DNA from: Pollutimonas sp963712655
GTDB taxonomy: Bacteria; Pseudomonadota; Gammaproteobacteria; Burkholderiales; Burkholderiaceae_B
Assembly: GCA_963712655.1 (NCBI GenBank)
Contig: CAVQIT010000004.1
Coordinates: 124,001 to 188,000, forward strand
Direction of reading: 5' to 3'
Length of the DNA: 64,000 nt
The translations under genes were made by a program, and so were the position numbers. Shown here piece by piece: positions 1 through 9,036 of this stretch (its first letter is position 1; each line of letters starts with the position of its first letter). The notes beneath the pieces were generated by a model that saw nothing but the letters and a program-made list of their open reading frames with translations, made no database searches and was not told where the DNA came from.

Positions 1-587
1 GACGCGTCGTCGGCATCGTATTTCATGGCGCGGGCGCGATCGGCGGCGGTCCGGTGCATGATCCACGGCGTCGGCGCGCGACAGCATCCAGGGCGACATG
101 GCGTTTGCCGATGCTGGTCGAGCGATGGGCGCCACGGTAATCCGCCGATCCTGATTGCATCGAAGTCAGCGGTGTGCAAGTGGCGCGCGGCGGCAAGCTG
201 CGGGCTTTCGACACTCGATTGCAACCACATTCCCGATGCGGCCATGACGCCGCGGTGCTGGCGCTGTTCGCCGATGGGCCTTGCACGCTGCGCAACATCG
301 GCAGCTGGCGGGTCAAGGAGACCGACCGCATCGACGCCATGGCGACCGAGCTGCGCAAGCTCGGCGCCAAGGTGGAGTCAGGTCCGGACTGGATCCGCGT
401 GCATCCGCTAGCGCCCGGGCGAATGGCGCCGGCCGATATCGACACCTACGACGACCACCGCATGGCGATGTGCTTCTCGCTGGCCGCGTTTGGAACCGTG
501 CCGGTGACGCATCCTCGATCCGGACTGCGTCGCCAAGACCTTTCCCGACTATTTCGTCGGTCTTGTCGCGGGTTGCTGCGCACATGA
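1..587 (+). CDS. aroA: 3-phosphoshikimate 1-carboxyvinyltransferase (EPSP synthase), 3' part, frameshifted
   Basis: C-terminal half of EPSP synthase, the sixth step of the shikimate pathway: it joins PEP to shikimate-3-phosphate in the cytoplasm. The 5' part lies outside the window. Recognisable family pieces appear in order but in different frames: DASSASYFMA at the very start, QGDMAFADA near 90-120, then a clean run with WRVKETDRIDAMATEL and DTYDDHRMAMCFSLAAF (about 300-490), and VAKTFPDYF near 530-555 in another frame. At least three frame changes are needed to read through. The final stop TGA (585-587) overlaps the ATG of cmk (584), a coupling also used elsewhere in this sequence. Since the gene is a core biosynthetic one and its neighbours are broken in the same way, sequencing or assembly error is more likely than decay. 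Confidence 0.9.
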
Positions 588-1240
588 GTTCGCCGATATT
601 CCCGTCATCGCGATCGACGGCCCGACCGCCTCGGGCAAGGGCACGATCGCTCAGCGTGTGGCGCAGGCGCTGGGCTGCGACGTGCTCGACAGCGGCGCGC
701 TCTACCGCCTGACGGCCTTGGCCGTCCAGCAACAGGGGCTGGATCCCGATGACGAAGACCGGTGGCCGGGCTGCGCAGGACCTGGACGTCGCGCTTCCAC
801 GGGGGCCAGGTCTTGCTGGCGGCGACGACGTCGCCAGCTCGATCCGCCAGGAAAGCGTCGGCAACCTGGCTCTCGAGATCGCCGCTTATGCCGCCGTGCG
901 CGCGGCCTTGCTGGAGCGCCAACGGGCGTTCCGGCGGCTCCGGGTCTGGTCGCCGACGGCCGCGACATGGGCACGGTGGTCTTTCCCGACGCCCCCTCAA
1001 GATTTCTTGGTGGCCGACGTGCGGCGCCAGGGCCGAGCGGCGCTATAAGCAGTTGATGGAAAAGGGAATTTCTGCTAACCTTATCACCGTTTGCTAGACG
1101 ACATGCGGAGCGCGACGCGCGCGACCGCTTGCGCAGCAGTCGCGCCGCTTGCTGCCGGCGGCGGATGCCAAGATCCTGGTCGATTCACTCAGGTTTAAGA
1201 TCGAGCAATCGGTCGATGCAGGTGCTCGACTGGCTGGCAC
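584..1240 (+). CDS. cmk: Cytidylate kinase, frameshifted
   Basis: Phosphorylates CMP and dCMP in nucleotide metabolism. The P-loop is clear at 601-645 (PVIAIDGPTASGKGT). Later pieces are HGGQVLL, SIRQESVGNL, RAALLERQRAFRR (to about 930), VADGRDMGTVVFPDAP (950-1005), ARAERRYKQLMEKG (1030-1065), and in another frame DAKILVDSLRFKIEQS (1165-1215). They are in family order but spread over all three forward frames, with at least six frame changes. The start is taken as ATG 584, overlapping the aroA stop; one frame change is needed by base 600 to join MSSPI to the P-loop. The end near 1240 (VLDWLAR) is approximate because no in-frame stop is visible. Followed by rpsA, the usual order in Burkholderiales. 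Confidence 0.88.
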
Positions 1241-1388
1241 GAGTGCTGGCCGTTCCCGGCTGCACGATAGGCAGCATTCGGCCTGTCTGCCGCCTGCGCG
1301 ATTATGTCTGTTACTCGGCACTGCGGGTATGTTCCACCTCGACTGTGTTTTTAACCCAGCCATCCTGGCTGTATCCAGATTTCATTCA

Positions 1389-3132
1389 ATGTCCAGCCAA
1401 TGTCTCCAACCCCTGCCGCCTGCCGGCGGTGAAAGCTTTGCCGACCTGTTGACGAAAGTATTCAAGCACCAGGAGATGAAGTCCGGCGAGGTCATCACCG
1501 CCGAAGTCGTGCGCGTCGACCACAACTTCGTCGTCGTCAACGCCGGCCTCAAGTCCGAAGCCTGATCCCGATCGAAGAATTCAAGAACGACAAGGGCGAG
1601 CTCGAAGTCCAGCCCGGCGACTTCGTCTCGGTCGCCATCGACGCGCTCGAAAACGGCTACGGCGACACCATCCTGTCGCGCGACAAGGCCAAGCGCCTGG
1701 CGGCCTGGCTGGAACTCGAAAAAGCCCTCGAATCCGGCGAATTCGTCACCGGCACCATCACCGGCAAGGTCAAGGGCGGCCTCACCGTCATGGTCAACGG
1801 CATCCGCGCCTTCCTGCCGGGCTCGCTGGTCGACACTGCGTCCGGTCAAGGACACGACGCCGTACGAGGACAAGACGCTCGAGTTCAAGGTCATCAAGCT
1901 CGACCGCAAGCGCAACAACGTCGTGGTGTCGCGCCGCGCCGTGCTCGAAGCCAGCATGGGCGAAGAGCGCGCCAAGCTGCTGGAAACGCTGAAGGAAGGC
2001 GCCGTCGTCAAGGGCGTCGTCAAGAACATCACCGACTACGGCGCGTTCGTCGACCTCGGCGGCATCGACGGCCTGCTGCACATCACCGACCTGGCCTGGC
2101 GCCGCGTGCGCCACCCGAGCGAAGTGGTGCAGGTCGGCCAGGAAATCACCGCCAAGGTCCTCAAGTTCGACACAGAGAAGAACCGCGTCTCGCTGGGCCT
2201 GAAGCAGCTGGGCGAAGATCCGTGGGTCGGCTTGTCGCGCCGCTACCCGCAAGGCACGCGCCTGTTCGGCAAGGTCACGAACATCACCGACTACGGCGCG
2301 TTCGTCGAAATCGAGCCCGGCATCGAAGGCCTGGTGCACGTCTCCGAAATGGACTGGACCAACAAGAACATCGCTCCGACCAAGGTCGTGTCGCTGGGCG
2401 ACGAAGTCGAAGTCATGGTCCTCGAGATCGACGAGGACCGCCGCCGCATCTCGCTGGGCATGAAGCAGTGCATGGCCAACCCGTGGGAAGAGTTCGCGCA
2501 TGAACAACAAGCGCGGCGACAAGGTCAAGGGCCCGATCAAGTCGATCACCGACTTCGGCGTGTTCGTCGGCCTGCCCGGCGGCATCGACGGCCTGGTGCA
2601 CCTGTCCGACCTGTCGTGGAACGAGCCCGGCGAAGACCGCCGTGCGCAACTACAAGAAGGGCCAGGAAGTCGAAGCGGTGGTGCTGGCCATCGACGTCGA
2701 CGCGCGAGCGCATCTCGCTCGGCATCAAGCAGCTCGACAGGCGATCCGTTCACCAACTTCGTCGGCGACACGACAAGGGCGCCGTCGTCACCGGCACGGT
2801 CAAGTCGGTCGACGCCAAGGGCGCCGTGATCACGCTGTCGGAGGACGTCGAAGGCTACCTGCGCGCCTCCGAAATCTCGCCGCGACCGCGTCGAAGATGC
2901 CACGACGGCATCTGAAGGAAGGCGACGACGTCGACGCCATGATCATCAACATCGACCGCAAGACGCGCTCCATCCAGCTGTCGATCAAGGCGCAAGGACA
3001 ACGCCGAAACCGCCGAGGCGATGCAGCGCATGTCCGATGCCAGCGCTTCGTCCGGCACGACCAACCTGGGCGCGCTGCTGAGGGCCAAGCTCGACACCAA
3101 GCAAGCGCGACGACGGTTCAGTCGTGGCGTGA
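1389..3132 (+). CDS. rpsA: 30S ribosomal protein S1, frameshifted
   Basis: S1 carries mRNA onto the 30S subunit; it is built of repeated S1 (OB-fold) RNA-binding domains. All parts are present in order: QEMKSGEVITAEVV (about 1475-1515), NDKGELEVQPGDFVSVAI, then repeats containing ITDYGAFVDLGGIDGLLHI (about 2030-2085), ITDYGAFVEIEPGIEGLVHV and ITDFGVFVGLPGGIDGLVHL, ending in GTTNLGALLRAKLDTKQ (about 3055-3105). Frame changes, each a one- or two-base slip, occur near 1400, 1455, 1561, 1845, 2500, 2635, 2705, 2745, 2775, 2890, 2995 and 3108. The start ATG 1389 gives MSSQ. The stop TGA 3130-3132 overlaps the GTG of ihfB. A 6-bp hairpin (CAGCCA/TGGCTG, 1357-1371) precedes the start; autoregulation through leader hairpins is known for S1. 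rpsA is essential, so these breaks should be errors. Confidence 0.92.
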
Positions 3133-3486
3133 CCAAATCGGAGCTGATCGCCGCCTCTGGCCGGCGCTTCCCGCAGCTGGTCGCCAAGGACGCCGAGTTC
3201 GCGGTCAAGATGATCCTCGACGCGATGGCCGAGGCCCTCGCCGGCGGCCAGCGCATCGAGATCCGCGGGTTCGGCAGCTTTTCGTGTCCTAACGGCCGCC
3301 GCGCATCGGCCGCAATCCCAAGTCCGGCGAGAAGGTGCAGGTGCCGGAAAACACGTGCCGCACTTCAAGGCCGGCAAGGAGTTGCGCGAGCGCGTCGATT
3401 CCGCCTACGACGAAGAGGTCAAGGCAACGGCGGGCGAGTCCGTGTTCACGTCAGGACACTACGATACGCATATCATGCATGGGTAG
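3129..3486 (+). CDS. ihfB: Integration host factor beta subunit, frameshifted
   Basis: IHF-beta pairs with IhfA to bend DNA in replication, recombination and transcription. The protein opens as VTKSELIAASGRRFPQL from GTG 3129, whose bases overlap the rpsA stop, and continues to MAEALAGGQRIEIRGFGSFS (to about 3282), the DNA-binding arm region. The remainder needs two frame changes: PPRIGRNPKSGEKVQVPE (about 3298-3352) and HFKAGKELRERVDSAYDEEV (about 3362-3420). The frame then runs to TAG 3484-3486. That gives about 119 residues, slightly longer than usual for the family; the last 15 or so residues do not look family-like and may be another reading error. A palindromic repeat and an intrinsic terminator follow at once. 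Confidence 0.9.
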
Positions 3487-3518
3487 GCCGGTTTAGCGCC
3501 AACGGCGCGTAATCCGGC
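3487..3518. repeat. Palindromic intergenic repeat, copy A
   Basis: Inverted repeat with arms GCCGGTTTAGCGCC and GGCGCGTAATCCGGC around a 3-base loop, starting right after the ihfB stop. It belongs to the same family as copies at 8989, 51142 and 56135, which share the ends GCCGGAtta and taATCCGGC. Here it precedes a classical terminator in a tandem gene arrangement. Confidence 0.75.
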
Positions 3519-3544
3519 AGGCCTGGCTGATCAGGCCTATCCGA

Positions 3545-3577
3545 CAGGCCCTCGATTGCGAGGGCCTGTTTTTCTTT
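3545..3577 (+). terminator. Rho-independent terminator after ihfB
   Basis: Perfect 10-bp stem CAGGCCCTCG / CGAGGGCCTG with a 4-base loop, followed by TTTTTCTTT. It would end the aroA-cmk-rpsA-ihfB transcript before lapA. Confidence 0.85.
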
Positions 3578-3646
3578 GCGGTTCCCCGGCATTCCCGGCG
3601 ATTCCCCTTACAATTGTCAAATTCCTGGTTTATTGGAGTATTCGTT

Positions 3647-3970
3647 ATGCGCTATCTGGTTTGGATATTGCGGCTGGTGGTGTTCATCGTGGTCCTGATG
3701 TTCGCCCTGAAAAATACAGGCCCGGTCGATGTCAATTTTTTCGCCGATCATGTCGTAACGGGTGTGCCGCTGATTGTGGTGATGCTGGCCGTGTTCGTGC
3801 TGGGTATCGTCTTTGGCTTTCTGATTGCCGCACCGTCCATTTTTCGGCGCCGGCGCGAGGCCGGCAAGCTCAAGCGCGATATCGCGCGTCTTCAAGACAA
3901 ACTTCAGCATCCGAATGTTCCGGGAGAGGCCGTGGCGCCGGAAACGGTCGCTCCCCTGGCTCCCTTGTAA
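3647..3970 (+). CDS. lapA: Lipopolysaccharide assembly protein A (DUF1049)
   Basis: Small inner-membrane protein of 107 residues that works with LapB in control of LPS synthesis (LpxC turnover in enterics). Two transmembrane segments, about residues 3-22 and 40-62, are joined by a short periplasmic loop that follows the family motif ALKNTGPVDVNFF. A charged helix then begins with RRRREAGKLKRDIARLQDKL, as in other LapA proteins, and a proline/alanine tail ends the protein. ATG 3647 is chosen over a GTG/ATG 11 codons upstream because GGAG (3635-3638) lies 8 bases before it and the first membrane helix follows directly. It is the only undamaged gene in the first 5.5 kb. lapB follows after 22 bases, so the two are probably co-transcribed. 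Confidence 0.88.
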   Translation: MRYLVWILRLVVFIVVLMFALKNTGPVDVNFFADHVVTGVPLIVVMLAVFVLGIVFGFLIAAPSIFRRRREAGKLKRDIARLQDKLQHPNVPGEAVAPETVAPLAPL

Positions 3971-3992
3971 ATTACCCATGAGGTCATGAAGC

Positions 3993-5259
3993 GTGGATTT
4001 TGAACCTTGGTGGTTGATTTTTTTACCCCTGTTGTTTGGCCTGGGCTGGATTGCCGCGCGTGTTGATATCCGGCAGATGCTGTCGGAGACCCGCACTTTG
4101 CCGAATTCTTACTTCCGAGGGCTGAACTTCCTGCTCAATGAGCAGCCCGACCGCGCCATCGATGCTTTCATCGAGGTGGCCAAGCTCGATCCCGAGACGA
4201 CCGAGCTGCACTTCGCGCTGGGCAGCCTGTTTCGCCGGCGCGGCGAAATGGAGCGCGCGATCCGCGTGCACCAGAGCCTGCTGTCGCGCGCCGACCTGCC
4301 GCAGGCCGAGCGTGAAAATGCGCAGCACGAACTGGCCCAGGATTTCCTGAAAGCGGGCATGCTGGATCGCGCCGAGCAGGCTTTTGAAGTCGTGCACGAT
4401 ACGCGTTTCGCCGTGCCCGCCGTCAGGGCGCTGATACGCATCTACGAGTCCGAGCACGATTGGCCGCGTGCGATCGAGGCGGTCAAGCGCCTGCGCGGCC
4501 TGGTCGACGAACCTGTGCCGCAGTCGGTGCATTACCAATGCGAGCGCGCGGTCGCCGCCATGGCGGCCAAGCCGCCCGATATTTCCGCAGCGCAAGAGGC
4601 GCTGGATGCCGCCGATAACGCCGCTGCCGTCATGCGCGGCCAGGTTCACGGCCAGGCCTCGGAGGCACGGGTCGCCATGCTGCGCGCGCATCTGGCCAAG
4701 CTTGAAAACAAGGCCGAGCGGCGAGCGCCTGCTATCTGGTGTCTGTCCTTAGCATCGCGCCCGAATATGCAGGCCTGGTGGCCGGCCGATGTCCTGGCAA
4801 AGCTACCGGCGCGTGGGCCAGCAGAGCGAGGGCCTGCAATTGCTGCGCAACCACTATATGCGCTATCCATCGCTGGATACCTTCAATGTGGTGTTTCGCG
4901 AGTTGCGCGCTCAGGAAGGCTATGGCGTGGCCTGGGCGTTTGCCCGCGACTCCTTGCGGGCGCATCCTTCCTTGCTGGGGCTGGACCGCTTGCTCGAGGC
5001 CGAACTGGCCAGCGAGACCCCGTCTCGCGCCGCCGGCAAGCATGAGCCGGCGCCTGGCGATGCTGTCGCCGCGGCGGCCGATATGGCGGCCGGGGCCGAT
5101 CTGAGCCTATTGCGCACCTTGATTCATAAGCATACCCAGCGCCTGGACCGCTATTCATGCCGCGTATGCGGCTTCGAGGCGCGCAATTTTTATTGGCAAT
5201 GCCCGGGCTGCAATGCCTGGGAGACCTACGAGCCGCGCCGTCTGGAAGAAATGAAATGA
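3993..5259 (+). CDS. lapB: Lipopolysaccharide assembly protein B (TPR and rubredoxin-type domain), frameshifted
   Basis: LapB (YciM) is a membrane-anchored cytoplasmic TPR protein; in E. coli it recruits FtsH to LpxC and helps set LPS level. An N-terminal membrane anchor (about residues 5-22, WWLIFLPLLFGLGWIAARV) is followed by the family motif YFRGLNFLLNEQPDRAIDAF and successive TPR helices. The C-terminal rubredoxin-like metal site is intact: YSCRVCGFEARNFYWQCPGC (CxxC twice, about 5151-5213). Two frame changes break the reading: near 4720-4735 (join to VLSIAPEYAGLVAG) and near 4780-4790 (join to SYRRVGQQSEGLQLL). Both fit single-base errors. The start GTG 3993 gives the canonical MDFEPWWL. 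The stop TGA 5257-5259 overlaps the next start. Confidence 0.9.
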
Positions 5260-6182
5260 TGCCGTTTCCGGAGCAGGCGGCAAGCCGCGTCAAATTCTGG
5301 TGGTCGGCGATGTCATGCTGGACCGCTATTGGTTCGGAGAAGTCGAGCGTATTTCGCCCGAAGCGCCCGTGCCGGTGGTGCGCGTAGCCCGGCGCGAAGA
5401 CCGGCTGGGCGGAGCGGCCAATGTGGCGCGCAACATCGTGGCGCTTGGCGCCCAGGCCAGTTGCTGGGACTGGTCGGCAATGACGAGGCGGGTCTCCAGG
5501 CCAGGGCCCTGGCGCAGCAGGCAGGAATCCATGCCTGCCTGGTCGTCGACGAGACAGCCCGACCACCTTGAAAATGCGGGTCATGGGTCGCCAGCAGCAA
5601 TTGCTGCGGGTCGATTTCGAAGAAGGGCCGGGCGCGCAAAGCCTTGCCGAGCTTGAGTCTCGCGCCCGCGAACTGATCGCGCAACACGATATGCTGGTTT
5701 TGTCCGACTACGCCAAGGGGGCGCTTGCGCGGGTCGAAGCCCTGATGCAGATGGCGCGCGCCGCGGGTGTGCCCGTTCTGGTCGACCCCAAAGGGCATCA
5801 TTATCAGCGCTATCGCGGCGCTACCATCGTCACGCCCAATCGCTCTGAAATGCAAGAGGCGGTGGGCCGCTGGCAAACCGAGCAAGAGCTTGAAGAGCGG
5901 GCGCAGAAATTGCGGCGCGATCTTAGTCTCGAGGCGTTACTGGTGACCCGATCCGAGCAGGGCATGACGTTATTTACCGACGATGGCCGGCGGCACACGG
6001 ATGCTTATGCGCATGAAGTGTTCGATGTGTCGGGGGCCGGCGATACCGTGCTTGCCACGCTGGCGGTCACGCGCGCCGCGGGGCTGGACTGGTTCGACGC
6101 GGTTCTATGGGCCAACCGCGCAGGCGGCGTCGTCGTCGGCAAGCTGGGCACATCGATCGTTACAGCAGGAGAACTGGCATGA
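5256..6182 (+). CDS. rfaE1: D-glycero-beta-D-manno-heptose-7-phosphate kinase, frameshifted
   Basis: PfkB-family sugar kinase that phosphorylates heptose-7-phosphate for LPS inner-core heptose (the kinase half of enteric HldE). The main pieces are VVGDVMLDRYWFGEVERISP with LGGAANVARNIVALGA (5300-5460), LVGNDEAGLQARALAQQAGI in another frame (about 5465-5530), and a clean run from about 5568 with SDYAKGAL, TPNRSEM and the PfkB catalytic motif DVSGAGDT near 6025-6048. Frame changes fall near 5290, 5460 and 5555; the last is the final break seen in the window. The start is uncertain: ATG 5251, 5256 and 5259 all need a shift to reach the kinase frame. ATG 5256, overlapping the lapB stop, is preferred. 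The stop overlaps hldD as ATGA, so the two heptose genes are coupled. There is no nucleotidyltransferase domain, so the split arrangement applies. Confidence 0.88.
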
Positions 6183-7174
6183 TAGTAGTAACCGGAGGGG
6201 CTGGCTTTATCGGCAGCAATCTTGTGCGCGGCTTGAATCGCCGGGGCCATACCGATATTCTGGTGGTGGACGATCTGACCGAAGGCGACAAGTTCGTCAA
6301 TTTGGTGCATGGCCGGATTTCGGATTACATGCATAAGGATGAATTCCGCGAACGCATTGCGCGCGGTCAACTGGCCAATATTGAAGCTGTCCTGCACCAG
6401 GGGGCGTGCTCTGATACGACAGAGCGCAACGGTCAATACATGCTCGACAATAATTACCGTGTCACGCTTGAATTGTTCCAGTTTTGCCAGGCAAAAAAAA
6501 TCCCCTTGCTGTATGCCTCGTCGGCCGCTGTGTATGGCGCCGGGCCAGTGTATGCGGAAGACATCAAGAACGAATCCCCCTTGAATGTCTACGGCTATTC
6601 CAAGTTTTTGTTCGACCAGGTGCTGCGCCGCCATTTGCCGACACTGGCCGCTCCTGTCGTGGGTTTGCGTTATTTCAATGTCTATGGTCCGCAGGAACAG
6701 CACAAGGGCCGCATGGCTTCGGTGGCGTTTCACAATATGAACCAGTTCCGGGAGCAAGGCCATGTTCGGCTGTTCGGCGGATGGGACGGGTATGCCGACG
6801 GCGGGCAACTGCGCGATTTCATTTACATTGACGATGTGGTCGATGTGAATCTGTTCTTCCTGGACCATCCAGCGAAGTCGGGCATTTTCAATTGCGGCAG
6901 CGGGCGTGCGCAGCCATTCAACGACGTGGCGCAAACCGTAGTCAATACTTTGCGCGTCCACGATAATCAGCCGCCCTTGTCCCTGGAGGAACTGGTCCGG
7001 CAACAACAGCTTCGATACATCGATTTTCCCGATGATCTCAAGGGCCGTTATCAAAGCCACACTCAAGCCGATCTATCGCAGCTTCGCGCCGCAGGCTACG
7101 ACAAGCCTTTCCGCGATGTGCAGACCGGGGTTGGGGCTTATGTGACAACGCTGCTCGAGCAGGGCCGCATATAA
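6179..7174 (+). CDS. hldD: ADP-L-glycero-D-manno-heptose 6-epimerase
   Basis: Short-chain dehydrogenase-type epimerase that turns ADP-D,D-heptose into ADP-L,D-heptose, the last step of the LPS core heptose precursor. It has 331 residues, the usual family length. The nucleotide-binding motif TGGAGFIGSN is at residues 5-14, the family motif VDDLTEGDKFVNL follows, and the catalytic YxxxK lies in NVYGYSKFLFDQ. LRYFNVYGPQEQHKGRMAS and GGQLRDFIYIDDVVDVNLFF are typical of HldD. ATG 6179 overlaps the rfaE1 stop (ATGA), so translation is probably coupled. It is the first fully intact long gene after the damaged start of the window. Confidence 0.96.
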   Translation: MIVVTGGAGFIGSNLVRGLNRRGHTDILVVDDLTEGDKFVNLVHGRISDYMHKDEFRERIARGQLANIEAVLHQGACSDTTERNGQYMLDNNYRVTLELFQFCQAKKIPLLYASSAAVYGAGPVYAEDIKNESPLNVYGYSKFLFDQVLRRHLPTLAAPVVGLRYFNVYGPQEQHKGRMASVAFHNMNQFREQGHVRLFGGWDGYADGGQLRDFIYIDDVVDVNLFFLDHPAKSGIFNCGSGRAQPFNDVAQTVVNTLRVHDNQPPLSLEELVRQQQLRYIDFPDDLKGRYQSHTQADLSQLRAAGYDKPFRDVQTGVGAYVTTLLEQGRI

Positions 7175-7388
7175 GCGCAAAGGGCGGTTCGCGCCGGCAT
7201 CGCATTGCCCGGCATGGCCGCGGAGCATCCCTGGGTAGGTCTACGCATGGACTATTGCGGGCCGCCTGGCTATATCGGGGCCGGTAAAAGCGGGATCATT
7301 GCAGTCAGGAAGTGTTGATCGCATTGCGCGGCCGCATTCATAGAGCGCATGTCGGCACTTCCGTTCACTTCTTTTTCGGAGGCTGCAA

Positions 7389-7937
7389 ATGAACCCTTTT
7401 ATTGAATCAACCGTGGCGCGTCCTTTGACTCAAGCAGCGCCATCTCGTCCTGCGGGCGCGGCTATCGCCGGCGGCAAGAAAAAGCGCCGCTCCCTGATGG
7501 GGCTGGCCATCGGCGCCATGGGCCTGGCCACCAGTCTTGGCATTGCGCCGCCGGCAGGCTTGCAGGCAGCGGGTGCGCTGCTTGCCCGGGCAGGGCTTGC
7601 GGCCAGCATGATTGCACCCTCCATGGCGTATGCCATCGATATCAATAGCGCGACCCTCGAACAGTTGGAGGGCGTGCGCGGCATCGGTCCCAAAACGGCG
7701 CAAATCATTATCGAGGAGCGTACGCGCGGCGGGCGTTACGAATCATTCGAAGACGTGTCCGATCGGGTCAAGGGCATAGGGCCCAAGAAGGCTGCGGGTT
7801 TGCAGGCTGCCGGCCTGACCTTGGCTGGGCCGGGGGCCGGGTCCAGTCCCGGCAGGCAAGATGCGGAACATGCCGGTAAAGCCTCAAGCCCGGCCAAAGC
7901 GGGGGCGTTGCCGCGCGGCGTTAAAAAGTCGCAATGA
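7389..7937 (+). CDS. ComEA-like helix-hairpin-helix protein
   Basis: A 182-residue protein with the ComEA-type helix-hairpin-helix pair. INSATLEQLEGVRGIGPKTA (residues about 86-105) and FEDVSDRVKGIGPKKAAGL (about 119-137) are the two hairpins, each with the GIGPK turn that binds the DNA backbone. Upstream is an unusually long N-terminal part: a basic stretch GGKKKRRS (residues 29-36), then about 45 hydrophobic and alanine-rich residues ending AMAYA-like before DINSAT. This could be a long signal or a membrane hairpin. The tail is rich in Gly, Ala, Ser and Lys. A GGAGG-like site lies 6-8 bases before ATG 7389. ComEA proteins bind incoming DNA in the periplasm during natural transformation; whether this one does is inference, since no other competence gene is nearby. 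Confidence 0.7.
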   Translation: MNPFIESTVARPLTQAAPSRPAGAAIAGGKKKRRSLMGLAIGAMGLATSLGIAPPAGLQAAGALLARAGLAASMIAPSMAYAIDINSATLEQLEGVRGIGPKTAQIIIEERTRGGRYESFEDVSDRVKGIGPKKAAGLQAAGLTLAGPGAGSSPGRQDAEHAGKASSPAKAGALPRGVKKSQ

Positions 7938-7986
7938 CATCTGTGTACGTGGCTTGATCGCGGCGCCGGCCAGTCACGCGGGCGGG

Positions 7987-8010
7987 GGTTTAGCGTCAAC
8001 AGGCCCTGGC
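7987..8010. repeat. Half copy of a short repeat, upstream of cysM
   Basis: The segment TTTAGCGTCAACAGGCCCT recurs as TTTAGCGTTAACAGACCCT inside repeat copy B on the other side of cysM (17 of 19 bases identical). It looks like a broken copy of the palindromic repeat family. Confidence 0.5.
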
Positions 8011-8068
8011 TGCGAGATGAGTAGGGTTTTTATGCCGGCGTAAGCTGGATCGGTGTATTATTTCCCGC

Positions 8069-8974
8069 ATGAAAAAGTACCTCACTATCGAAGACACCAT
8101 AGGCGCCACGCCTCTAGTCCGCCTGCAACGTATTCCCGGCGATCTGGGCGAGCCGCGCGGCAATGTAATTCTGGCCAAGCTGGAAGGCAACAATCCAGCG
8201 GGTTCGGTCAAAGATCGCGCGGCAAGCTCCATGATCCGGCGCGCCGAAGAGCGCGGCGATATCAAGCCGGGCGATACGCTGATCGAGGCCACCAGCGGCA
8301 ATACGGGTATTGCGCTGGCCATGATGGCGGCGGTGCGCGGCTACAAGATGATACTCATCATGCCCGACAATCTTTCGGTCGAACGGCGCGCCTCGATGAC
8401 GGCTTACGGCGCCCAGCTTATTCTTACGCCGGCCAATCGGGGCGGCATGGAATATGCGCGCGATCTGGCTACCTCGATGCAGGCCGAAGGCAAGGGCAAG
8501 GTCCTGGACCAGTTTGCCAATGGCGACAATCCCAAGGCGCATATTGAAAGCACCGGCCCCGAATTATGGCAGCAGACCGATGGCCGGATTACCCATTTTG
8601 TCAGCGCCATGGGCACCACAGGCACCATCATGGGGGTGGCGGCTTATTTGCGTTCCAAAAATCCCGCTGTCCAGATCATAGGCGCCCAACCCGCTGAAGG
8701 CGCGCAGATTCCCGGCATACGCAAATGGCCCGAGGCCTACCAGCCTGCCATCTACGAGCCCGCCAAGGTCGACGAATTCGAATCCATAGGCCAGGCGGAT
8801 GCGGAAGACATGGCGCGGCGCCTGGCGGCGGAAGAAGGCATATTCGGCGGTATTTCATCGGCCGGCGCTTTGGTGGCCGCCATGCGTGTGGCGGCCCGTG
8901 TCGAAAACTCCACGATCGTGTTCATTGTCTGCGATCGCGGCGATCGCTATTTGTCGACCGGCGTTTTTAATTGA
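8069..8974 (+). CDS. cysM: Cysteine synthase B (O-acetylserine sulfhydrylase)
   Basis: PLP enzyme that makes cysteine from O-acetylserine with sulfide or thiosulfate. It has 301 residues. The PLP lysine is Lys48 in NNPAGSVKDR; the phosphate loop is TSGNTG (residues 75-80). The glycine-rich segment SAMGTTGTIMG follows, and EGIFGGISSAGA closes the cofactor site. The substrate-loop sequence and the short length point to CysM rather than CysK. It stands alone: the upstream 130 bases separate it from the ComEA-like gene and mltB converges on it. The repeat copy B between cysM and mltB probably ends both transcripts. No strong ribosome-binding site is visible before ATG 8069, although the protein start (MKKYLTIEDTIGATPL) matches the family. 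Confidence 0.94.
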   Translation: MKKYLTIEDTIGATPLVRLQRIPGDLGEPRGNVILAKLEGNNPAGSVKDRAASSMIRRAEERGDIKPGDTLIEATSGNTGIALAMMAAVRGYKMILIMPDNLSVERRASMTAYGAQLILTPANRGGMEYARDLATSMQAEGKGKVLDQFANGDNPKAHIESTGPELWQQTDGRITHFVSAMGTTGTIMGVAAYLRSKNPAVQIIGAQPAEGAQIPGIRKWPEAYQPAIYEPAKVDEFESIGQADAEDMARRLAAEEGIFGGISSAGALVAAMRVAARVENSTIVFIVCDRGDRYLSTGVFN

Positions 8975-8988
8975 TGCCGGGGTCATCG

Positions 8989-9021
8989 GCCGGATTTAGC
9001 GTTAACAGACCCTAATCCGGC
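8989..9021. repeat. Palindromic intergenic repeat, copy B
   Basis: Inverted repeat with ends GCCGGATTTAGCG and CCTAATCCGGC, lying between the convergent cysM (ends 8974) and mltB (ends 9037). The arms are less perfect than in the other copies. The position suits a two-way terminator. Confidence 0.7.
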
Positions 9022-9036
9022 ACGATTGCCTCAAGC

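Noticed and set aside
1..3480. Horizontal origin of the GC-rich first 3.5 kb
   Set aside because: The gene order is the normal chromosomal one and highly expressed ribosomal genes have their own codon bias.
1..5570. aroA, cmk, rpsA, ihfB, lapB and rfaE1 as true pseudogenes
   Set aside because: All protein pieces stay conserved, several of the genes are essential and the breaks stop abruptly at one end of the window, so reading error is the better explanation.
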